Below are positions 57,165 to 64,000 of a stretch of 64,000 bases of DNA, piece after piece (position 1 is the stretch's first letter; every line of letters begins with the position of its first letter). This DNA is from DSNY01 sp016861185 (lineage in GTDB: Bacteria > Pseudomonadota > Gammaproteobacteria > Burkholderiales > Burkholderiaceae_F). Below the pieces are notes generated by a model that saw only the letters and a list, made by a program, of their open reading frames with translations, was not told the DNA's origin and searched no databases. Both the position numbers and the translations under genes were made by a program. The stretch lies in the NCBI GenBank assembly GCA_030263275.1, contig SZOR01000007.1, positions 1-64,000 on the forward strand, given 5' to 3'.

Positions 57165-57316
57165 CAGGGTGCGGCGCCGACGACGGGTCGTTCATCGGAA
57201 GGAAGGGTAAGGACGCAGCTCGCTCGGACTGCGCGACATCCGACGGCAAGACGTACCGGCAGATCGCTCCCCACGAGCTCGACGATCCCGAGAACGGCGA
57301 GGATGCGTCGAATCAT
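57165..57316 (-). pseudogene. Decayed duplicate of the M23 peptidase 5' end
   Basis: From an ATG at 57316 the minus strand begins MIRRILAVLGIVELVGS, close to the peptidase start MIRRILAVLGIVGLAGS, but then frameshifts. The plus strand around 57240-57316 contains segments such as TGCGCGACATCCGACGGC and GATCCCGAGAACGGCGAGGA that match 56140-56229 with small differences. The copy breaks off by the equivalent of about codon 50. The interval 57317-57606 beyond holds no recognisable gene. Confidence 0.8.
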
Positions 57317-57606
57317 CCGTCGGAGCATAAGTGCATCGGCGGCGCATTTAAGCCCGACGCAGCGCCCCTTGCCTGCTAGCGGTAGGTGCTACGCCTAGGC
57401 GCGATCGTCGATGGCCGAGGAGCGGAAGAGCAATCTCACCGAGAAGAACCCGTTGCTGTCACTTGCCCCGCTCGACAGGTGTTGTTCACCGGTGGCCGGG
57501 AGACTGCCGCTCGATGCTGCTCTCGAGCCGCAGTCGACGAGCGCACCGAGGATGCGTACTGCCAGCAGTACGCTGGCAGCAATCGGCTCGAAGCGGAAGT
57601 TCGGTC

Positions 57607-58863
57607 TCAGGGTTTCCCCGTCGACATACGCTGTGCAATCGCCTTGTCGACGAGCTGTCTGACCGTGGTGTCGACGTTTCTGAGCTCGAATCGCTGCATG
57701 AAAGTCATTGGCCCCAGTTCTGCAAATAGCTTACCGAGAACCTCGTCCGCGAAGCTGCTCGAGACTAGGGGAACACCGGAGAAGTCTATGGCGATACGCT
57801 GTCCAGGGCACATACGTACTAGGTTTGCGAGTTTGGTCCGGACCGGGGCGCCTGCTACACGGCTGCCAAACGACGAACTCTCGTCCTTAAGCATGAAAAG
57901 AACTTCTTGGTTGCCGTGCTGCTCGTAGCGCAGTTCAACAAAGTCCACGGGCGTGTGTGGCTTCCCACCGAACCTCAGCGCCTCTTCCAACAAGTGAGGC
58001 ACTGAAAAATCGATCTGCGCGGCGACGAGAGTCCCTTCGAATGGAACCTTCTCTGTAGTCACGTGCAAGCCGTAGCGGTCCGTGAAAACCAACTTCCCAT
58101 AGCCAGACTCAACTTGGAAGAAACCCTTGCTGTGGCTGCAAATCTGATAGCTACCGAACAGGCCGTTCCCTTGGCCGACCACCTTGTCTCGGGTCACTCC
58201 TTCACGAATTGCCCGGTCGAGTGCATCGGCGTCTGATGTCAGTTCGGGATGCGTTGCGCGCAGAGTTGCCGGAATGCCAACTCCGGCATCGGCCACGATG
58301 TACTCGACTCGCTTCTGCGTCCGCTTAAATGTCGAAACCTGAACGAGTCCCCCGATTCCAGACTGTGCGTGGTTGAGAACGTTATCGGTGATCTCATTCA
58401 CCGACCATTCGAGCGCTGCGAGCTCCTTTCGCTCGAGATCCGGGATCGCCCCCAGGATCGCGTTCACGATTCGATTGACTGCGCGTTGTTGTTCCGCTCC
58501 ACTCGTAAATTGGGTCGCTGGAATCTGAGAGTAGCCCTTGAATGTGGAGGGTGGGTTCTCCCTTGGCTGAAGAAAGTGAGCCCAGTTGGCGTTCTGAAAA
58601 AGACGCGCAAGAGTGGGGTCTTTCGGCTTGACAAGCTCGACATCAACTTGCGCCTTATGCAGTCGCATAACTTGAGAACAGAGTGCCAGCATTGGTCCTG
58701 CAAATGCGGCTGTGCAGGAACTGAAATCTAGGGTCAGGTCAGAGTAGCCCGCGTTCTGGACGACCTGATGTAGACCAGCGAGAGGGCGTAGAAGGTCCGT
58801 CAAGCCGAACGCGCCTTGGAACACGATGCGGTTCTTGTCTCGGAAGATTCGTGTCTCGGCCAT
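57607..58863 (-). CDS. GHKL ATPase with STAS-like and DUF4325-type domains
   Basis: 418 residues. The central HATPase shows the N-box VNEITDNVLNH (155-165), the G1 box DAGVGIP (192-198) and the G2 box QGNGLFGS (231-238). The N-terminal 100 residues resemble a STAS fold (LTLDFSSCTAAFAGPMLAL), and the C-terminal RIAIDFSGVPLVSSSFADEVLGKLF (356-380) is a DUF4325/STAS-like module. No histidine-kinase dimer box or receiver is seen, so it is not a standard two-component kinase. It may bind ATP as a regulator of the HEPN/DUF262 genes upstream; that link is inferred from position. Confidence 0.85.
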   Translation of the reverse strand: MAETRIFRDKNRIVFQGAFGLTDLLRPLAGLHQVVQNAGYSDLTLDFSSCTAAFAGPMLALCSQVMRLHKAQVDVELVKPKDPTLARLFQNANWAHFLQPRENPPSTFKGYSQIPATQFTSGAEQQRAVNRIVNAILGAIPDLERKELAALEWSVNEITDNVLNHAQSGIGGLVQVSTFKRTQKRVEYIVADAGVGIPATLRATHPELTSDADALDRAIREGVTRDKVVGQGNGLFGSYQICSHSKGFFQVESGYGKLVFTDRYGLHVTTEKVPFEGTLVAAQIDFSVPHLLEEALRFGGKPHTPVDFVELRYEQHGNQEVLFMLKDESSSFGSRVAGAPVRTKLANLVRMCPGQRIAIDFSGVPLVSSSFADEVLGKLFAELGPMTFMQRFELRNVDTTVRQLVDKAIAQRMSTGKP

Positions 58864-58964
58864 GCTGAGTTATTGAGGCGTAGTGTCCAATTTCACCGAC
58901 TTGCGTGGCTCTTCGCGCAGATCCAGTGGAACGATGCGTTAGGGGGGCGTCACCGTTTTGCGCC

Positions 58965-59432
58965 TCATCGTTCGAGCAGATCTGCCACATGCTCCACGAT
59001 TTCATTGACCACGTGATAGTGCGACTTGATCTGGGAAAGGCTCGTCCCAACGGATTCCCCGTGGGCAATCCTATGTCTCAAGGCGACCAAGCTGTTAACG
59101 CTGTCCTTGCGTTGATCCACCAAGAATGCCGTCAAGTCGTCGCGCCAGTCTTTGCTGAATGCCCCGAAGAGATCAATGATCTTCTCCGCTTTGGGGTTTG
59201 TCCAAGGCCCGAGCTGACGCTCTACGAAAGAGGCAACGTCTCCTGAGCTGCGACGTTTTGCGTATGCCAGCAATAGGGCGCAGAGAGCGCTTTCAAGGTA
59301 GCCCGAGACAAGTACGCAGAGGTACTTCGCGAAGTCGGCTTGTAGTTCAGGATCGCTTGAGGGATCTGGTGCGCGCGCAAACGTCGCGTCGAGGCGACTT
59401 CGCAGACGATGAACTTCCCTACGTCCGCTCAT
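58965..59432 (-). CDS. HEPN-domain protein (RiboL-PSP-like)
   Basis: 155 residues, all-helical. The HEPN ribonuclease motif Rx4-6H appears as LRHRIAHG (Arg119, His124), after VLVSGYLESALCALLLAYAKR. HEPN proteins of this group often act as RNases in abortive-type defence with DUF262 partners. The ATG overlaps the DUF262 stop (ATGA). RNase activity is inferred from the motif only. Confidence 0.82.
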   Translation of the reverse strand: MSGRREVHRLRSRLDATFARAPDPSSDPELQADFAKYLCVLVSGYLESALCALLLAYAKRRSSGDVASFVERQLGPWTNPKAEKIIDLFGAFSKDWRDDLTAFLVDQRKDSVNSLVALRHRIAHGESVGTSLSQIKSHYHVVNEIVEHVADLLER

Positions 59433-60544
59433 CCGACCTTGGCAAACGCCTCGACAGCGCGCTCAAGGCGAAGCCGAACAAATTCTTCATCGGCAGTAGA
59501 GCGTGCAGTCGCCTTCAGGTACGCTGCATCGCCAAGCAAGGCTGAGTAAGCTGCCATGACACTGGCCGGATTGGATATTGGGCCGGCCGCTAGTCGGCGG
59601 GCGACTCCCACCATGACGGAGTCTGCTACTGCCGCGTTGATTGCGCTCTTCAGGCGGAACGCACGCGGCCCAATAAGCTTGTGAACCGCGTCGACCGTGG
59701 ACTCGAACAGCGGACGAAGCTCCGCTTCTCCAGTACGTTGCAGTTCGACATTGGAGGCCATGTACCGATTCAGGAACTCCTTCATCGGTCTGCGGTAGCT
59801 CTTCGCATGGTAGTACAGCGCAAAGAAGCGGAGAATGAGCTCCAAGTCTTTGAGGCGTGAACTCTTCTTTCCATAGAGCGTCCGCCACGAGGCGTTTGCA
59901 TTAAGGGTGCTGAGTAGAGCAGCAAACTTGCCGTGGTACAGCGCGACTCGAATCTCCTGGGGCTGCAGGAACGTGCCTCCCGAGTTGAGTCGCTCGAAGA
60001 TCAGGTAGATGCTGCTCTGATCGTCCGACGGCTCATCCTGCCGGACAATGGTGGCGTGGATGATGCTGTCGTCGAGCCTCCGCCTGTCGTCGGCGTCGAG
60101 GGTCCTGTACGTTTTCCCGCGCCACTTCTCCTGGACGTTCTCCAGGGTGAACTCCTTGCCCTGAATTACGCCTTCGTAGAAGTACTGCAAGGTCCGCAGT
60201 CGCTGCTGGCCGTCTAGCACAAGGTGTTTACCACTCGGTTCTTTCACCAGGAAGACGCCTGGTACTGGGAGGCCGAGCAGTAGGGACTCAATGAAGCGGT
60301 CGCACTGTGGCCTTGTCCAGACAAACTCGCGCTGAAACCCGATCGTCGATTGCCCAGGCTCGGGCCCCATGCTGAAGAGAGGTACAACGATGTCACCTTG
60401 GCCGAGTCTCTTGACCAGGCCGTCCACCGGGTAGTCCGCGCCATAGGCCGTGATCGTGTACGTGGTTGGAAGGACCTCGTTTACTTCGTCGAGGTCTTCG
60501 ACTTCTTCCTCTTCGACCGGTGAGGATTCGAGCTCGTTCGACAT
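59429..60544 (-). CDS. DUF262 domain protein
   Basis: 371 residues. A ParB-like DUF262 fold: GFQREFVWTRPQCDRFIESLLLGLPVPGVFLV and HLVLDGQQRLRTLQYFYEG, the core motifs of GmrSD-type proteins, in which DGQQR contributes to the nucleotide or nuclease site. The N-terminus is acidic (VEEEEVEDLDEVNEV). Lower GC than the neighbours (29 of 60 at 59821-59880). It begins the accessory set and is translationally coupled to the HEPN gene. Confidence 0.88.
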   Translation of the reverse strand: MSNELESSPVEEEEVEDLDEVNEVLPTTYTITAYGADYPVDGLVKRLGQGDIVVPLFSMGPEPGQSTIGFQREFVWTRPQCDRFIESLLLGLPVPGVFLVKEPSGKHLVLDGQQRLRTLQYFYEGVIQGKEFTLENVQEKWRGKTYRTLDADDRRRLDDSIIHATIVRQDEPSDDQSSIYLIFERLNSGGTFLQPQEIRVALYHGKFAALLSTLNANASWRTLYGKKSSRLKDLELILRFFALYYHAKSYRRPMKEFLNRYMASNVELQRTGEAELRPLFESTVDAVHKLIGPRAFRLKSAINAAVADSVMVGVARRLAAGPISNPASVMAAYSALLGDAAYLKATARSTADEEFVRLRLERAVEAFAKVG

Positions 60545-60766
60545 TGGGGAGGATCTCCGATTGACTTCCGTGGCGTTAGATAAACCTCGTTGAACTGAAC
60601 GGCTCGCGCAGCGATGCGTTGCGCAGTCTAGGTTTCAGCTCAATGCCGAAGCAATCGAGGTCATCCGTGCCGGTGTCGTCGGCGCGTCAAGGCCGCATGT
60701 GCAGATTATGCGTGGTGGCCACTGATTGAAACAGACGTTCCGCCGACCGCGCAGCCACCTTGCCGC

Positions 60767-62137
60767 TCACCCCTCCGCCCGCCGCGTCACCTTCTCGCGC
60801 AGCGTGACGAATTCCTCCGCCGCGGTCGGATGGATGCCGACGGTGGCGTCGAAGTCGGCCTTGGTCAGTTTCGCCTTCACCGCGATGCCGATGGCCTGGA
60901 TGATCTCGGGCGCGTCGGCGCCGACCATGTGTGCGCCGACGACGCGCTGGCTCGCGCTGTCGACGACGAGCTTCATCAGCGTGCGCTCGTCGCGTCCCGA
61001 CAGCGTGTGCTTCATCGGCCGGAAGTCGGTCTTGTAGACGTCGATCGCGCGGGACGTCGCCAGCGCCTGTGCTTCGGTGAGGCCCACCGTGCCGATCGGC
61101 GGCTGGCTGAACACGGCGGTGGGCACGTCGGCGTGATCGGCTTCGGTCGGGCGGCCGCCGAAGAGCGTCTGCGCGACTGCGGCGCCCTCGCGGATCGCCA
61201 CCGGCGTGAGCTGCAAGCGGTGCGTGACGTCGCCCACGGCATGGATGTGCGGCACGTTGGTGCGCGAGTAACCGTCCACGTAGACCGCGCCGTCGCGGGT
61301 CAACTGCACGCCGGCGGCTTCGAGGCCGAGGCGCTCGGTGTTCGGCACGCGCCCTGTGGCGAACATCACGCCGTCGGCGGTCAACGATCCGCCGCGGTCG
61401 AGCGCGACTTCGATCGCGCCGTCGCCGCGCTTCGTCAGCGCCGCCGGCGGGGCGTTCAGCAGGATGCGGATGCCCTTCTTCTCCATCTCGGCGTGCAGGA
61501 AGTGGCGTACGTCGTCGTCGAAGCCGCGCAGGAACTCCGGCCCGCGATAGGCGAGCGTGACCTCGCAGCCCAGGCCGTTGAAGATGCCCGCGAACTCGAT
61601 CGCGATGTAGCCGCCGCCGAGGATCGCGATGCGCCGTGGCAGCTCGGGCAGGTGAAACGCCTCGTTGGAGGTGAAGCCGAGTTCGTGGCCCGGGATGGCC
61701 GGCACGAACGGGCGGCCGCCGGTGGCGATCAGGATGTGCTGGGCCGTGAAGCGTTGCGCGCCGACCTCGATCGTGTGCGGATCGAGCAGGCGCGCATGGG
61801 CGGCGTGGATCGTCACGCCCGCCTTCTCCAGCAGATTGCGATAGACGCCTTCGAGCCGCACGATCTCGCGGTCCTTGTTCGCGATCAACTGCGGCCACGA
61901 AAAGCGCGCGCCGTCGATCGACCAGCCGTAGCCGGCGGCGTCCTCCAGCTCCTCGCGCACGTGCGCGGCGTACACGAGCAGCTTCTTCGGCACGCAGCCG
62001 CGGATCACGCAGGTGCCGCCGAGCCGGTCGCGTTCGGCCAGGCCGACGCGCGCACCGAAGCCCGCGCTCATGCGCGCGGCGCGCACGCCGCCGGAGCCGC
62101 CGCCGATGACGAAAAGGTCGTAGTCGTAGCCTTGCAT
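60767..62137 (-). CDS. gor: Glutathione-disulfide reductase
   Basis: 456 residues. FAD site FVIGGGSGGVRAARMSAG, redox pair in GGTCVIRGCVPKKLL (CxxxxC), second nucleotide site AILGGGYIAIEFAGIF and the C-terminal catalytic HPTAAEEFVTL with His-Glu complete a flavoprotein disulfide reductase. The CVIRGCVPKK context and length match glutathione reductase. It keeps glutathione reduced for the GST and isomerase enzymes elsewhere. Its promoter region is shared divergently with the VOC gene (107 bases). Confidence 0.95.
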   Translation of the reverse strand: MQGYDYDLFVIGGGSGGVRAARMSAGFGARVGLAERDRLGGTCVIRGCVPKKLLVYAAHVREELEDAAGYGWSIDGARFSWPQLIANKDREIVRLEGVYRNLLEKAGVTIHAAHARLLDPHTIEVGAQRFTAQHILIATGGRPFVPAIPGHELGFTSNEAFHLPELPRRIAILGGGYIAIEFAGIFNGLGCEVTLAYRGPEFLRGFDDDVRHFLHAEMEKKGIRILLNAPPAALTKRGDGAIEVALDRGGSLTADGVMFATGRVPNTERLGLEAAGVQLTRDGAVYVDGYSRTNVPHIHAVGDVTHRLQLTPVAIREGAAVAQTLFGGRPTEADHADVPTAVFSQPPIGTVGLTEAQALATSRAIDVYKTDFRPMKHTLSGRDERTLMKLVVDSASQRVVGAHMVGADAPEIIQAIGIAVKAKLTKADFDATVGIHPTAAEEFVTLREKVTRRAEG

Positions 62138-62244
62138 CGCGTCTCCTCCGGTGGGCGCGGGCCGATGCCGGCATTCTGACGCTTCGCCGCGAGCGCGCCG
62201 CGCGTGCTTAAATCTGCCGTCGCCCGCGCGAATCGCCCGCCCCC

Positions 62245-62883
62245 ATGCTGCGCTCCGAACCCGATCATCTGGTCGTCGCCTGCGCCGATCTCGAGCAGGG
62301 TTCGGCCTGGGCGGTCGAGACGCTCGGCGCCGAGCCGCAACCGGGCGGACAACACGCGACGATGGGCACGCACAACCGGCTGCTGAAGCTCGGCCCGCGC
62401 GTGTACCTGGAGCTGCTCGCGATCGATCCGCAGGCCGCGCCGCCGGCGCATCCGCGCTGGTTTGCGCTCGACGATCCGGCCGTGCAGGCGCGCGCGGCGC
62501 GTTCGCCTTTTCTGCTGACCTGGGTCGCGTCGACGACCGACATCGTCGAGGCGGTCACGCGCGTGCCGGCGCTCGGCGAGCCGCGCGCGTTCACCCGCAA
62601 CGCCTACGCCTGGCGGCTGACGGTGACCGAAGACGGCGCGCTGCCTTTCGGCGGCGTGCTGCCGGCGGCGATCGAATGGAGCGGCGCGCATCCGTGCGAC
62701 GCGCTCGAAGAGCGCGGCTGCGCGCTGGTCGAGCTGCGGCTGTCGCATCCGGTCGCGACCAGCGTGCTGCCGCTGTTTCGCGAGCTGCGCATCGCCGGCC
62801 CGGTGCAACTGAAACCCGGGCCGAAGTCTCTGTGCGCCGTGCTGCGCACGCCGCGCGGCGAAGTCGAACTGCGCAACGCCTGA
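62245..62883 (+). CDS. VOC-superfamily (glyoxalase-like) protein
   Basis: 212 residues. The N-terminus LDHLVVACADLEQG-type pattern (PDHLVVACADLEQGSAWA) and the central GTHNRLLKLGPRVYLELLAID are typical of the glyoxalase_3-like VOC group, which binds a metal with His/Glu ligands. The C-terminal half (VELRLSHPVATSVLPLFRELR) is the repeated betaalpha module. Function unknown. Divergent from gor. Confidence 0.88.
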   Translation: MLRSEPDHLVVACADLEQGSAWAVETLGAEPQPGGQHATMGTHNRLLKLGPRVYLELLAIDPQAAPPAHPRWFALDDPAVQARAARSPFLLTWVASTTDIVEAVTRVPALGEPRAFTRNAYAWRLTVTEDGALPFGGVLPAAIEWSGAHPCDALEERGCALVELRLSHPVATSVLPLFRELRIAGPVQLKPGPKSLCAVLRTPRGEVELRNA

Positions 62884-63148
62884 GGAGCGCGTCCGGATCG
62901 ACGCGGCACTGCCCTCGCGCGATCGAACTCGCGCGCCCCGCCGACGGTCGGTTTCGTGCGACGCATCATGCGCGTGGGCTGCGGCATGTCAATGCCTGCG
63001 CTTGCGACCCGGCCCGGTGCGCGCGCTTCCGCGTGCGAGCGCCAGCGAAGCTTGATCGCAGTCAATGAGGCGTCCCCGCCGGCCCCGTACGTTGCAGTCT
63101 GACGATGCGCCGTGCATGGCCGGCGCCGCCCGGGTCGAGGAGATCTCC

Positions 63149-63580
63149 GTGTTCACGCAGCAGGTCAGGAACATCATGGAGCAGCGCAAACTGCTCACGG
63201 CGCCGCCGCAGACCACCGTGCTGCAGGCGGCGGCGATGATGGCGAAAAAACACGTCGGCGCGGTGCTCGTCGTCGAAGAAGAGCGCCTGATCGGCATCTT
63301 CACCGAGCGCGACGCGGTGTTCCGCGTGATCGCGCGCAAGCTTGATCCGGCGATCACGCAGCTTGCCGACGTGATGACGCGCGATCCGAAGACCATCTCG
63401 CCGAACAGGTCCTTCGGCCACGCGATGCTGCTGATGCATGAGAACCACTGCCGCCATCTGCCGGTCGTCGAAGACGGCAAGCCGGTCGGCATCGTGTCGT
63501 CGCGCAACGCGCTCGACCCGGATCTCGAGGAGTTCGTCGCCGAGGAGCGGCGCCGCAAGCACATCCAGGAAACGCGCTGA
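63149..63580 (+). CDS. CBS-domain protein
   Basis: 143 residues from a GTG at 63149 favoured by GAGGAG at 63137-63142; an ATG at 63065 would give a longer reading. Two CBS motifs: LTAPPQTTVLQAAAMMAKKHVGAVLVVEEERLIGIFTERDAVF and MTRDPKTISPNRSFGHAMLLMHENHCRHLPVVEDGKPVGIVSSRNAL. Such pairs bind adenine nucleotides and regulate other proteins. The partner is not identifiable here. Confidence 0.92.
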   Translation: MFTQQVRNIMEQRKLLTAPPQTTVLQAAAMMAKKHVGAVLVVEEERLIGIFTERDAVFRVIARKLDPAITQLADVMTRDPKTISPNRSFGHAMLLMHENHCRHLPVVEDGKPVGIVSSRNALDPDLEEFVAEERRRKHIQETR

Positions 63581-63607
63581 AGCCGCCGCGCCGCGGCGCG
63601 GGCGGGA

Positions 63608-64000
63608 TCAGCGCAGCCGCGGCAGCGAAAAACGCGGCTCCACCTCGCCGACGACGATGCCGCGGTAGTTGCGGAGCGCGCGACCGGCGAACGGCGCGAG
63701 CGGCGTCTTCTCCGGCGCGTCGAGCAGTCCGAGCTGCTGCAGAACCGCGACCGTTGCGACGTGCAGCGCGCGCGAGTTGCCGTCGGCGACGCGAATGGCG
63801 ATGCCGATGCCGAGGCTGGCCACGCCGATCGCCTGCACGCCGTCGGCGCCGATCTTGCTGACCCAGTCGCCGCGGCCCGTCTGCATCAGCGCCAGATCGC
63901 TGCGCGCGGTGCCGGACACCAGATCGGGATGGCGCTTCATCGCGTAGGCGAGCGCCGCGAGCGCGGGCGTGGCGCCGAGCGCAAGCTGGCAGAACACGTG
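63608..64000 (-). CDS. L-asparaginase II-type protein, C-terminal part (truncated by window)
   Basis: The open frame runs off the window end. Visible residues include GRGDWVSKIGADGVQAIGVASLGIGIAIRVADGNSRALHVATVAVLQQLGLL, the C-terminal block of the bacterial asparaginase/ketopantoate-like family (COG4448). The catalytic N-terminal part is outside. The stop is at 63608, convergent with the CBS gene. Confidence 0.82.
   Translation of the reverse strand, partial: HVFCQLALGATPALAALAYAMKRHPDLVSGTARSDLALMQTGRGDWVSKIGADGVQAIGVASLGIGIAIRVADGNSRALHVATVAVLQQLGLLDAPEKTPLAPFAGRALRNYRGIVVGEVEPRFSLPRLR

Overview
The window is very GC-rich chromosomal DNA (for example 44 of 60 bases are G or C at 5161-5220). 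Its genes suggest a betaproteobacterium of Burkholderiales/Rhodocyclales type: isocitrate dehydrogenase kinase/phosphatase (AceK), a MerR-type LiuR regulon for leucine catabolism, LysE and DUF2207/LemA proteins. There are no rRNA or tRNA genes and no CRISPR array. Genus is not assigned.

Layout. 105-10174 (minus) is a leucine/isovalerate degradation operon: liuB (methylcrotonyl-CoA carboxylase beta), an acyl-CoA dehydrogenase, liuC, a hypothetical gene, liuD (biotin-bearing alpha subunit) and a GhrA-like reductase. A foreign-looking pair, a Schlafen/AlbA_2 protein and a ParA-type ATPase, sits inside it (6276-8500). 10378-17015 holds gamma-glutamyltransferase, DinB, redox genes and a LemA/DUF2207 pair. 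17253-22194 is a lower-GC island: an SMC-like ABC ATPase, a small middle protein and a PD-(D/E)XK nuclease in overlapping frames, facing a DNA methyltransferase. 22813-35199 (minus) is a long run of acyl-CoA and housekeeping genes (acyl-CoA dehydrogenase, thiolase, aceK, isovaleryl-CoA dehydrogenase, two thioesterases). 35359-44446 (mostly plus) has an ECF sigma factor with a Ser/Thr kinase, a cupin, a heme peroxidase, recQ and a cyclase-family protein. 44491-56229 holds TerB, liuR, an MBL hydrolase, metC, a cytochrome P460/HxlR pair, DsbA, a SPOR protein, argS and an M23 peptidase. 56458-60544 is a second accessory region: ParDE, a decayed copy of the peptidase 5' end, and a DUF262 / HEPN / GHKL-STAS gene set. 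The end carries gor, a VOC protein, a CBS protein and a cut-off asparaginase.

How the genes work together. Three matching palindromes (10196, 35243, 45415) lie upstream of liuB, of the thioesterase-ivd operon and of the MerR gene. They tie the two scattered catabolic operons and the regulator into one LiuR-like regulon, which would now also drive the inserted Schlafen/ParA pair.

The best candidates for undescribed biology are the ABC ATPase/nuclease/methyltransferase island, the DUF262-HEPN-GHKL set, the Schlafen-ParA cassette, and a 49-nt hairpin that pairs with the ribosome-binding site of the heme peroxidase. Two families of GC-rich palindromic repeats mark gene edges throughout, in two cases beside duplicated 5' gene ends.
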